The notes beneath the pieces were generated by a model. The model was not told the origin of the DNA. It did not search any database and worked only from the letters and a program-made list of their open reading frames with translations. This document shows positions 56,940 through 64,000 of a stretch of 64,000 bases of DNA, one piece after another. Each line of letters starts with the position of its first letter. Position 1 is the stretch's first letter. The position numbers and the translations under genes are program-made. This DNA comes from JAEXOD01 sp963663265 (GTDB lineage Bacteria; Bacteroidota; Ignavibacteria; Ignavibacteriales; Melioribacteraceae): positions 124,001-188,000 of the forward strand of contig CAXXXM010000004.1 in NCBI GenBank assembly GCA_963663265.2, in the 5' to 3' direction.

Positions 56940-58256
56940 CTACTTTTCAGCTTTTACAGTTGTATATTTATATTCTTCAGAATATACTTCTTCTTTAGGT
57001 TTAATTGTTAATGGTAAAGTTGATGCTAACAAAATAGAAATAGCGAAAGAACCTAAAGCATAATAAATTGAATAGGTATATGTACCCGAAATATCTTTTA
57101 ATAATCCACCAATAAATGATCCCATAAAAGGTCCAATCCCCATGACAATCAAAGTTGCCAAACCCCATATTTTACCAAGAGTTTTTCTTCCATACATAGC
57201 ACCAGTATAACCAACAACTCCACCAGGAACAATTGCCCAATAAATGGCAAAAATAAAACATGCAACATAAGCCCATGTTACAGAAACACTTGAAGCCAAT
57301 AAAAACAAACATGCAACAGCTCCAGTTAAAGGACCAATAATTAACATAATTTTTCTTCCTTTAGCCTCGTGGTTAACAATTTGTACAACTTTATCAGCAA
57401 CAACGCCCATTATTGGCATACTAAAAATTCCAATCAAACCAATAACTGCATAAATACCAACAGCATCATCTCTTGTCCAACCAAGGTCAGATGTCCAATA
57501 ACTTACTACTTGTGTCCAAATTAAGAACTCACCCATCATAGAAGTTAAAAAAGTTAAAATAGCAGCCCAAATAGGATAATGTGAGTATGCTTCTTTTGTT
57601 GTCCAATCATATTCTTGTTTTGCTTTACCGCCACTTGCAGGAAGTTCGCCAAATGCCTGAATACCATAAGCTTCGGGAGTTTTTTTTGCAAGAAATACAG
57701 CAAGAATTAAAGCGATAAACATAATAACAGCTAATAAAACCATAGCACCACGCCAAGCATCAGGTTCGCCACCTGCTAATGCTCCTTTAGTAACATAAGC
57801 AAGAACAAATTGAGCCATTGGTGCACCAGCAAATGCAATTCCCCACATTGTTGCATAAGTTTTTCCAACATACCATTTTCTTACTGAAACAGTAGAAGTG
57901 ACCCATAACATACCAGTTGCAACTCCGGCAATCAAACCAAATGTAAACAAATATGCCAAGTGTGAATGAATCATACTTGTTAATAAAAATCCTAAGCCTC
58001 CAAGCACAGATGCAATTCCGTATACTGGTTTTGTTCCCCACTTATCTAATATCATTCCAGCAAAAAAAGCTGTAATTGCATAAAAAACCATCATGAGTGA
58101 ATATCCTAATGTTACTTGAGCCTGCGACCAACCAAGTTCAACACTCATGGGTCCTTTTAAAATAGCAAATGTAGCGCGGTATCCAAATAAACAGAAAACA
58201 GCTAACCAAGATGCAGAAACAACCGACCATCCATAAATTTTAGCTTTATTATCCAT
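56940..58256 (-). CDS. OFA-type MFS transporter, probable aryl-acetate carrier
   Basis: A 438-residue major facilitator protein with 12 predicted helices, resembling the oxalate/formate antiporter subfamily. It has GWSQAQVTLGYSLMMVFYAI near the N-terminus, the loop 2-3 motif GMILDKWGTKPVY, and a repeat of it in the second half (GVVADKVVQIVNHEAKGRK). Being inside the hpd unit, it most likely carries 4-hydroxyphenylacetate in or an exchange partner out (inference from context). It follows the hpdC genes across a hairpin. Confidence 0.85.
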   Translation of the reverse strand: MDNKAKIYGWSVVSASWLAVFCLFGYRATFAILKGPMSVELGWSQAQVTLGYSLMMVFYAITAFFAGMILDKWGTKPVYGIASVLGGLGFLLTSMIHSHLAYLFTFGLIAGVATGMLWVTSTVSVRKWYVGKTYATMWGIAFAGAPMAQFVLAYVTKGALAGGEPDAWRGAMVLLAVIMFIALILAVFLAKKTPEAYGIQAFGELPASGGKAKQEYDWTTKEAYSHYPIWAAILTFLTSMMGEFLIWTQVVSYWTSDLGWTRDDAVGIYAVIGLIGIFSMPIMGVVADKVVQIVNHEAKGRKIMLIIGPLTGAVACLFLLASSVSVTWAYVACFIFAIYWAIVPGGVVGYTGAMYGRKTLGKIWGLATLIVMGIGPFMGSFIGGLLKDISGTYTYSIYYALGSFAISILLASTLPLTIKPKEEVYSEEYKYTTVKAEK

Positions 58257-58285
58257 CTCAATTTCCTATAAATTTAAATTAAATT

Positions 58286-58312
58286 AATGGGGATACTCTA
58301 AGTATCCCCATT
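58286..58312 (-). terminator. intercistronic hairpin after hpdC2
   Basis: AATGGGGATACT and its exact complement give a 12-bp stem with a 3-nt loop, between the hpdC2 stop and the MFS start. T-rich sequence follows on the minus strand. It is probably a partial terminator or an mRNA 3'-end stabiliser favouring hpdB-C-C. Confidence 0.8.
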
Positions 58313-58327
58313 ACGAATTCGTTATTT

Positions 58328-58591
58328 TCATTTTCCTTTATACATGCCACAAGTAATTGCGACAAGATCAGGATAGGTAAAGAATTTCGGTTCATTCATT
58401 GAAGCTTCACAAATACCCATATGATCAGCACCAGCAGTAAAATTTGAGCAATTTTTGCATTTTGGCATCACTTCATAACTTGCCGGAGCTTCATTATCAG
58501 CAAGTACAATATTACCTGTAACATGGTCAATACCTTTTGTTACATCAATTGGGGTATAGTTTCTGGTGTCTTTATATAATAACCTTTCCAT
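58328..58591 (-). CDS. hpdC: 4-hydroxyphenylacetate decarboxylase small subunit, copy 2
   Basis: 87 residues, 83 identical to copy 1; the changes are K3R, G38S, V79I and V87K. It has the four C-terminal cysteines (45, 48, 61, 81: MPKCKNCSNF, GICEAS, ITCGM) that bind one [4Fe-4S] cluster. The positions that bind the N-terminal cluster in clostridial HpdC (His and three Cys in the family I recall) are Thr, Asp and others here, although DVTKGI and LADNEAP align well. The junction before it (AAAGGAGTTTA...ATAATGGA) repeats the hpdB-hpdC1 junction, consistent with tandem duplication. Confidence 0.88.
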   Translation of the reverse strand: MERLLYKDTRNYTPIDVTKGIDHVTGNIVLADNEAPASYEVMPKCKNCSNFTAGADHMGICEASMNEPKFFTYPDLVAITCGMYKGK

Positions 58592-58595
58592 TATT

Positions 58596-58859
58596 CTAAA
58601 CTCCTTTATACATGCCGCAAGTTACTGCAACAAGATCAGGATATGTAAAGAATTTTGGTTCGTTCATTGAAGCTTCACAAATACCCATATGATCAGCACC
58701 AGCAGTAAAATTTGAGCAATTTTTGCATTTTGGCATCACTTCATAACCTGCCGGAGCTTCATTATCAGCAAGTACAATATTGCCTGTAACATGGTCAATA
58801 CCTTTTGTTACATCAATTGGGGTATAGTTTCTGGTGTCTTTATATAATAGTTTTTCCAT
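58596..58859 (-). CDS. hpdC: 4-hydroxyphenylacetate decarboxylase small subunit, copy 1
   Basis: 87 residues; small regulatory/structural subunit of the HpdB/HpdC hetero-oligomer, needed in clostridial enzymes for full assembly. MPKCKNC (C45, C48), C61 and C81 match the C-terminal cluster. The N-terminal cluster ligands are absent; the first ~40 residues contain no Cys and the only His is at 23. The frame stays open upstream to 58919, but the ATG at 58859 has GGAG in the last hpdB codons, and this start matches copy 2 exactly. Confidence 0.9.
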   Translation of the reverse strand: MEKLLYKDTRNYTPIDVTKGIDHVTGNIVLADNEAPAGYEVMPKCKNCSNFTAGADHMGICEASMNEPKFFTYPDLVAVTCGMYKGV

Positions 58860-58863
58860 TATC

Positions 58864-61581
58864 TTAAACTCCTTCATATTCTGTTCTTGCAATAAGTTCA
58901 TCTTGTACTGATTTACCAATCTCTACCCAGTATTGTGTAAAGCCGGCAACACGTACCATTAAGTCTCTGTATTTTTCAGGATGTTCTTGAGCGTTCTTTA
59001 ATACTTTTGAGTCTACAACATTATATTGAACGTGGAATCCACCTTTTCTCATATATGCTCTTGTAAGATCGAGCAATTTTTTTGTTCCTTCATTCCCTTT
59101 AATTGCTGTTGGGTGAATCTTAATATTCAACTGTGAATTTTGAGATTTTGAATGATCCCAAATAGATGCTGAATTTAATAAAGCAAATGGTCCATTTCTA
59201 TCTGTGCCAGGGTATGCTGACATTGAAGCATCCGCAAATGTTGTTCCTGATAAACGTCCATCAGGTGTAGCTAATGTAGCTGACCCCATTGCACCATGAG
59301 TTGAAACAGAAATTTGACATGGATAAAGATTACGTGCATAAAGTGATTCATATTTTCTTGAATCTTCGCAGAAGAAGTTTTCCCAATCAAGTAAAATTTC
59401 ATCAGCATATTTATCATCATTTCCATATTTTGGAGCTTGTAATACTTGGAAGTGTAATTTTTCCCATTGATCTGCAATTACACCTTCTTTCTTTTCTTGA
59501 TCAGCAAGGGAGAAAGAGTTTACTTCACGTGCATCTTTAAATCCAAAATTATCAACAATAGCTTGTTTCATTGTATCAAGAGAAACAATTTTATCTTCAA
59601 AAACGATTTTCTTTAATGCTGCTAAAGAGTTAACCAAAGTAATTGTTCCTGCACTTTCAATGTTGAATGTACCATTGTATTTATAACCAAGTTCATTAAT
59701 TAAGTGCCCAACTTCCAAACAATTTGGTTTTAACAAAGAGTTGAAAATAGACATATTATTTTTTCTCCAAACATCATGTTGAATATTGTTTGTCCAGTTA
59801 AGCACATCAACTGTTTTTTGCCAATATAATTTAAATTGTTCCCAAACATCTTCATATGTTTCAAGTTTACTATTATGTGGTTCATAAACTTTTTCTTTTG
59901 TTCTTGGGTCTACTCCGTTGAATAATACTAATTCAAGAACTTTAGGCATAGAAATGAAGTGAACACCAACACTTGTAGGTTGACCGGCACCGCCAGGTAT
60001 CCAATATTCTTTACCATTAAGATGCAAAGGTTTCCAAGTACAAGCTGAAGTTTCAAGACATCCACCGATTGCCCAAGCACGAGAATCTTCAATGGTCATA
60101 CCTTCTTCGGCATACTGATGGAACATAAACTCTTGAGCAATTCTATTATTCATGAATGCAGGATAACCGGCACCAACTTTAATAACTTCTGCTGCAAGCA
60201 TTAAGAAATCTTCAGGAAGTTGTTCATCATATAATAAAGCAATTGTTGATTGTGGCATTGCATTGTTTGCACCTGCTTCAAGTATTAAATACTCTAAGCG
60301 ATTAGCAGCGGATTTACCAAATTTATTTAAACCACCAACAGAAACTGTATTAAAAGTGTTACCGGAAAGAACACCACCTACTACACCGGCTGATGCAAAA
60401 CAGTCAATAGATGTTTTTACAACCCTATCTAATTCTAATAATTCAAGAACTTCGTCTTCAGTTATTCTACCGGCTGCAATATCTTGTTCAAAGTATGGAT
60501 AAAGAACTTGACCAATTCTTCCTGGCGACAAGCCGGAGATAGCATCTTCATTTAATACCCCAATGTGAACGGTTTCAATCATTTGAATAGCTTCTCGGAA
60601 AGTTCTTGGTGGATTATGTTCAATCCATTCAAGTATTTCTGCACTTTGTGCATAATCTTTTTTTAGATTTTCATCTTTTGTTACATTTATTAATCTACGG
60701 AGTTCTGTTGAATAGTTATTAATCCATTTTTGAACACCTTCAATAAATTGGATAACAGCTTCATAGTTATATAAACGGTTCATTCCAACCATTCCATCAC
60801 CATCAGCTTTACCGGCAACTTTACCTTTCATTTCATTAGCCATTTTGAGAATGCCATCAAAACCTAATTCTAATGGATAATAATAATTAATAACTTCGCG
60901 ACCTTGAGGAAGAGTAAAACCTGAATCGAACATACAGATAATACTTCTCATAATTTGTTCTTTGGTTTTGTATTCAGGAACCATTTTTTCGTATTTGTTT
61001 CCCAAATCGTCAACTGATTTTCCATACCACATCTTGGCTAATTTCAATAAAGCAGGAATTTCTTCTTGACGCATACCAAATTTGCCAGCAAGAGAAACTA
61101 CTTTACCAAAACTTTTAGTTACGTTTCCACCACCAGTACCAAATTTTGAGTGTTCATCAACAGAAGCCGAACCTCTTTTTAATGCTTCTTGATAAAATTC
61201 ATCTTCATGAGCCATATAAAAACCTTCTGATAACCAAGGCATTGGAAATGAGCCGCGGAAATAAGTAGTTTTATGCATTACTAATAGTTCGCCGGGATAT
61301 ATTGCCGGTGTTGAATGTGAAAAAGCAGCCTTTAACGCTTTTGCACGTCTTACTACTGGTATTTCATTATCAAGAGACATATATTCACGTGTATACCAAT
61401 ATGTAAACTCATTATTAGCTGATGATAAAGTATCCATAAAGATATTTTTTAATTTTTTAACCCTTTCGTGAGGTTCTCTTTTAACTTCTCGATCAATTAA
61501 TTCGTCTGGGGCTTTGCCACCAGCTTGCAAATCCATCGAAATTCCGGCATTCGCCAAAACGTCCTTCAGTTTTTTTGCCAT
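58864..61581 (-). CDS. hpdB: 4-hydroxyphenylacetate decarboxylase glycyl radical subunit
   Basis: 905 residues; decarboxylates 4-hydroxyphenylacetate to p-cresol. The radical glycine is G880 in MVRVAGFTQYW. The thiyl cysteine and catalytic glutamate are C508 and E510 in IGGCLETSAC. S349, H541 and E642 align, at a constant offset of 5, with Ser344, His536 and Glu637 of the C. scatologenes enzyme as I recall it; the Cys503/Glu505 pair shows the same offset. Glu642 is the residue expected to meet the phenolic hydroxyl. Adjacent hpdC genes also favour HPAD over indoleacetate or phenylacetate decarboxylases, which lack this subunit. GGAG lies 8 nt upstream. First gene of the unit. Confidence 0.92.
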   Translation of the reverse strand: MAKKLKDVLANAGISMDLQAGGKAPDELIDREVKREPHERVKKLKNIFMDTLSSANNEFTYWYTREYMSLDNEIPVVRRAKALKAAFSHSTPAIYPGELLVMHKTTYFRGSFPMPWLSEGFYMAHEDEFYQEALKRGSASVDEHSKFGTGGGNVTKSFGKVVSLAGKFGMRQEEIPALLKLAKMWYGKSVDDLGNKYEKMVPEYKTKEQIMRSIICMFDSGFTLPQGREVINYYYPLELGFDGILKMANEMKGKVAGKADGDGMVGMNRLYNYEAVIQFIEGVQKWINNYSTELRRLINVTKDENLKKDYAQSAEILEWIEHNPPRTFREAIQMIETVHIGVLNEDAISGLSPGRIGQVLYPYFEQDIAAGRITEDEVLELLELDRVVKTSIDCFASAGVVGGVLSGNTFNTVSVGGLNKFGKSAANRLEYLILEAGANNAMPQSTIALLYDEQLPEDFLMLAAEVIKVGAGYPAFMNNRIAQEFMFHQYAEEGMTIEDSRAWAIGGCLETSACTWKPLHLNGKEYWIPGGAGQPTSVGVHFISMPKVLELVLFNGVDPRTKEKVYEPHNSKLETYEDVWEQFKLYWQKTVDVLNWTNNIQHDVWRKNNMSIFNSLLKPNCLEVGHLINELGYKYNGTFNIESAGTITLVNSLAALKKIVFEDKIVSLDTMKQAIVDNFGFKDAREVNSFSLADQEKKEGVIADQWEKLHFQVLQAPKYGNDDKYADEILLDWENFFCEDSRKYESLYARNLYPCQISVSTHGAMGSATLATPDGRLSGTTFADASMSAYPGTDRNGPFALLNSASIWDHSKSQNSQLNIKIHPTAIKGNEGTKKLLDLTRAYMRKGGFHVQYNVVDSKVLKNAQEHPEKYRDLMVRVAGFTQYWVEIGKSVQDELIARTEYEGV

Positions 61582-61647
61582 TTCAGTTTCTCCATAATTA
61601 ATTAGTTAATTAATCCGATAAGATCGAATTTTTGCATAACTCTATAT

Positions 61648-61663
61648 AACAAGAAGAGTGCCA
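61648..61663 (-). promoter_or_regulatory. sigma-54 (-24/-12) promoter of hpdB
   Basis: On the minus strand TGGCAC-TCTTC-TTGTT: a perfect -24 block and the correct GG-N10 spacing, with T for C at the second -12 position. The predicted start is ~55 nt upstream of the hpdB ATG. The divergent gene encodes a sigma-54 activator, which supports the call. Confidence 0.6.
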
Positions 61664-61741
61664 TACCTGTAACTCTTTTTTTTACAATACATTACAGCCG
61701 CATATTGCACAACCAATACACAATAGGCAAAAAACTGTATC

Positions 61742-61760
61742 CAAACGTGACACTTTACAA
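61742..61760 (-). promoter_or_regulatory. upstream activator site 1 (proximal)
   Basis: CAAACGTGACA (61742-61752) followed by CTTTACA. The 11-bp block is the exact complement of TGTCACGTTTG in site 2. It lies ~80 nt upstream of the -24 element, normal for an enhancer-binding protein. Confidence 0.55.
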
Positions 61761-61849
61761 GCTCGATAACTATCCGAGAATTTGAATTTAAGGATTATTA
61801 TTATTTATTATAAAAGAACTTTGCAAAATCAAAATAATTGTATATATTT

Positions 61850-61867
61850 GTGACACTGTCACGTTTG
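61850..61867. promoter_or_regulatory. upstream activator site 2, palindromic operator
   Basis: GTGACA-C-TGTCAC is a perfect palindrome at 61850-61862, extended by GTTTG to 61867. It is ~190 nt from the hpdB promoter and ~21 nt before the activator's ATG, so it could serve both as an enhancer site and for autoregulation. Confidence 0.6.
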
Positions 61868-61887
61868 TAAACACTTTGGGAGCATCA

Positions 61888-63291
61888 ATGACAAATTACA
61901 TTTCTAATAATCTTGACGATATTGCTGAAAATAAAATATTTCTCAGGAAAATACTTGATTTGGCAGTAAAAGGTTTGATGGTTGTCAACTGTCAGGGCAT
62001 AATAATCTACATAAATAAAAGCTTTGAGACAATGCACCATGTTACCTACGAAGAAGCTGTTGGAAAACATGTTACCGATGTTATTGAAAATACGAGGCTA
62101 CATATAGTTGCCCAAACCGGAGTAGCTGAAAGAGATGAAGTTCAGATTATTCATGGTCATGAATATGTTGTTTCCAGAATGCCAATTACAGAAGGAGATA
62201 AATGCCTTGGTGCTATTGGTACTATCCGATTTGAGTATACAAATGAATTAAAACGACTTAATAATAAAGTCGAACAACTAAAAGATGAACTAAAAAAATC
62301 GAATAATAAAATCAATAAAAATCCATATACTAATTTCACTTTTGATGATATCATTGCTATTGATGAAACAAGTATTAAGATAAAAGAAATTGCTTTAAGA
62401 GCCACTTCCTCTGATTCTACTGTGCTTTTACTCGGTGAAAGTGGTGTTGGTAAAGAAGTTTACGCTCAAAGTATACACAATTTAAGTAAACGTAATAAAG
62501 GTCCATTTATAAGAATGAATTGTTCTGCTATTCAAGAAACATTATTTGAATCTGAACTATTTGGTTATGAAGAAGGAGCATTTACAGGGGCAAAAAAAGG
62601 AGGCAAAAAAGGAAAGTTTGAATTAGCTAATAATGGAACTATATTTTTGGATGAAATTGGAGATATGCCATTAAATGTTCAAAGCCGATTACTTAGAGTT
62701 TTACAGGAACGAGAAATTGATAAACTTGGGAGTGAACAAATAATTAAAATTGATGTCCGTTTAATTGCAGCAACTAATAAAAATCTTTCGGAACTTGTAA
62801 AAAAAGGAAGTTTTAGAAAAGATTTGTTTTACCGATTAAATGTAATTCCCATAAACATCCCCCCTTTAAGAGAACGAAAAGAAGATATTCCGGAACTAAT
62901 CAAACTATTTTGGAAAAAATTGCAAGTAAAATTAGGTGTTTATCATAAAACTCTTAGTTTTGGTGCATTAAATGTTTTGGAAGATTACAACTGGCCCGGC
63001 AATGTTAGGGAGTTACTCAATATACTTGAACGAATTATGGCGGTTGTTCCAGCTAATGAAATTACTGCCGACCATATCTTAACAATTATTAAAGGACAGG
63101 ATAGTGCTGAGCCAGTAATACACGCAAATATTCCCAATAATTTACCATCATTAATGCAATCCACCGAAAAGCGTGCAATTAGTGAAGCTTTAGTAATAAC
63201 TAACAATAACCGTTTGAAAGCAGCAAAAATCTTAGGAATATCTCGAGCACTATTATACAAAAAAATGCACTATTACAATATGATAGACTAA
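61888..63291 (+). CDS. PAS-domain sigma-54-dependent transcriptional activator
   Basis: About 467 residues from the ATG at 61888 (GGGAG 6 nt upstream; the frame opens at a TTG at 61876). A PAS sensor (~20-115) and short coiled coil (~118-140) precede an AAA+ domain with Walker A GESGVGKE (183-190), the sigma-54 contact loop GAFTGA (230-235) and Walker B GTIFLDEIGD (250-259). A Fis-type HTH (AKILGISRALLYKKMHYY) ends the protein. It lacks a receiver domain, so it should sense a ligand, probably the aryl acetate (inference). Divergent from hpdB; predicted to bind the two operator sites between them. Confidence 0.9.
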   Translation: MTNYISNNLDDIAENKIFLRKILDLAVKGLMVVNCQGIIIYINKSFETMHHVTYEEAVGKHVTDVIENTRLHIVAQTGVAERDEVQIIHGHEYVVSRMPITEGDKCLGAIGTIRFEYTNELKRLNNKVEQLKDELKKSNNKINKNPYTNFTFDDIIAIDETSIKIKEIALRATSSDSTVLLLGESGVGKEVYAQSIHNLSKRNKGPFIRMNCSAIQETLFESELFGYEEGAFTGAKKGGKKGKFELANNGTIFLDEIGDMPLNVQSRLLRVLQEREIDKLGSEQIIKIDVRLIAATNKNLSELVKKGSFRKDLFYRLNVIPINIPPLRERKEDIPELIKLFWKKLQVKLGVYHKTLSFGALNVLEDYNWPGNVRELLNILERIMAVVPANEITADHILTIIKGQDSAEPVIHANIPNNLPSLMQSTEKRAISEALVITNNNRLKAAKILGISRALLYKKMHYYNMID

Positions 63292-63500
63292 GGCTTTTTA
63301 ACGTTATATTTTAGTAGTGAAAATATTAAAAACACTAAGTATCTAATTTCTTTTCAATTTATATTATAAATTTTCTGCTCTATTTAATAAATATTACAAT
63401 AATTAAGAGAATTTCATCTGATTTTTTTTGTTATCTTAAAATTTTTCTTGATATTAATATCTTGTTGTATTATTTTAGACCATAAAACAATTTAAAGAAC

Positions 63501-63950
63501 ATGGAAAACAAAGAAAAAGAAGTAGAAGTTATATCTCAACTAATTTGCAATTTAACAAAAAACTGCAATATTAAAGAAGATTTTTTTGCATCATCGTTTA
63601 ACTTATCCCCTACTGAAGTTAGGGTGCTGCGTTTATTTAGCTTTTCTGATACATACAACATTAAAGAATTAAAAGAAAAACTTCATTTAACTTCAGGACG
63701 AATAACCCATGTGGTAAGTTCTTTAGAAACAAAGAAGTTATTAACACGCCATCAAGATGAAAACGATAAAAGAAATATTATTGTTTCATTGCTACCAAAA
63801 GCAACACCTTTAATTAACAACTTACAGCTAAGTTACAATAATCTTCACAAAAAAATATTACAAAGCGTTAATAAAGAAGAGCTTAATACTATTATTAATT
63901 CATTAACCACATTAGTTAATGTTTTTGAAAACTGGGTAATAGAAAAATAA
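63501..63950 (+). CDS. MarR-family transcriptional regulator
   Basis: A 149-residue winged-helix regulator. The DNA-recognition part is LSPTEVRVLRLF...KEKLHLTSGRITHVVSSLETKKLL, and the wing is RHQDENDKRNIIVSL, with the D-x-R pattern typical of MarR. MarR proteins often respond to aromatic acids or phenols, so it may also control the hpd unit or a downstream gene outside the window. It is 209 nt after the activator gene, in an AT-rich gap. Confidence 0.88.
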   Translation: MENKEKEVEVISQLICNLTKNCNIKEDFFASSFNLSPTEVRVLRLFSFSDTYNIKELKEKLHLTSGRITHVVSSLETKKLLTRHQDENDKRNIIVSLLPKATPLINNLQLSYNNLHKKILQSVNKEELNTIINSLTTLVNVFENWVIEK

Positions 63951-64000
63951 TTTTATACCCTAAAACAAATTAGATATTACAAATAAACTAATATACAATA

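Noticed and set aside
58864..61581. Choline TMA-lyase, glycerol dehydratase or pyruvate formate-lyase identity for the glycyl radical enzyme
   Set aside because: The C-x-E motif, S/H/E substrate residues and adjacent hpdC genes fit HPAD; no microcompartment genes are present and the length is ~905 residues.
58864..61581. Indoleacetate or phenylacetate decarboxylase
   Set aside because: These are not accompanied by an HpdC-type subunit, and E642, expected to contact the phenolic hydroxyl, is kept. It remains a minor alternative for substrate preference.
61690..61720. Second -24/-12 candidate (TTGG...TGC on the minus strand)
   Set aside because: The GG-to-GC spacing is 11 instead of 10 and the -24 block is poor.

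Overview
This AT-rich window most likely comes from the Ignavibacteria/Chlorobi side of the Bacteroidota. Five proteins end in type IX secretion (T9SS) C-terminal sorting domains containing NYPNPFN. There are also a LytS/LytTR system, a YicC-gmk-rpoZ cluster and a single complete heme operon. Taxonomy is inferred from gene content; no rRNA is present.

Layout. 1-4.8 kb: a GAF/PPDK-ATP-grasp/nucleotidyltransferase fusion and a glutamate dehydrogenase. 4.8-6.1 kb: a non-coding island with a ~170-bp direct repeat and many short perfect palindromes. 6.1-11.7 kb: a frameshifted T9SS cargo gene, a 1126-aa T9SS propeller protein and a 2[4Fe-4S] ferredoxin. 11.9-17.3 kb (plus strand): two tandem LiaF-like membrane proteins, a LytS-type kinase, a LytTR regulator and a chemoreceptor. 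17.3-28.3 kb (minus strand): a ten-gene operon, ccsA/hemX-hemA-hemC-hemD-hemE-hemN-hemH-hemY-hemB-hemL, covering glutamyl-tRNA to protoheme. 28.5-43.3 kb: a DUF3160 T9SS protein, an acyltransferase-like membrane protein, DedA/YqaA, a beta-CASP nuclease, a beta-barrel protein, an RsbW-like kinase, mdh, yicC, gmk, rpoZ, a uracil-DNA glycosylase, dnaB and a DUF1460 protein. 43.4-44.1 kb: a HEPN/MNT pair with a frameshifted HEPN. 44.3-52.0 kb: a T9SS amidase, a propeller protein, an outer-membrane-type protein, a small T9SS protein, an NhaC antiporter and an HXXEE protein. 52.0-52.8 kb: mobile-element-like debris and two tRNA-Ser genes.

The most notable part is 52.9-64 kb, a 4-hydroxyphenylacetate decarboxylase (p-cresol-forming) module. 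In transcription order it reads hpdB (glycyl radical subunit), hpdC1, hpdC2, an MFS transporter, hpdA (activase), an alginate-export-type porin, a DUF4125-like gene and a DUF4037-like gene. hpdB keeps every catalytic residue expected of HPAD. The small subunit is duplicated in tandem (83/87 residues identical), and both copies lack the cysteine/histidine ligands of the N-terminal [4Fe-4S] cluster while keeping the C-terminal four-cysteine cluster. A divergent PAS/AAA+/Fis sigma-54 activator lies upstream. The intergenic region holds a -24/-12-like promoter and two matching operator sequences, one a perfect palindrome. Hairpins separate the abundant catalytic part (hpdB-C-C) from the transporter and activase genes. 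A MarR regulator follows.

How it works together (inference): the porin and MFS protein take up an aryl acetate, the PAS activator senses it and drives sigma-54 transcription, HpdA installs the glycyl radical on HpdB, and HpdB/HpdC decarboxylates the substrate. The DUF4125/DUF4037-like pair, which reads through from the porin gene, is an unassigned part of the pathway.
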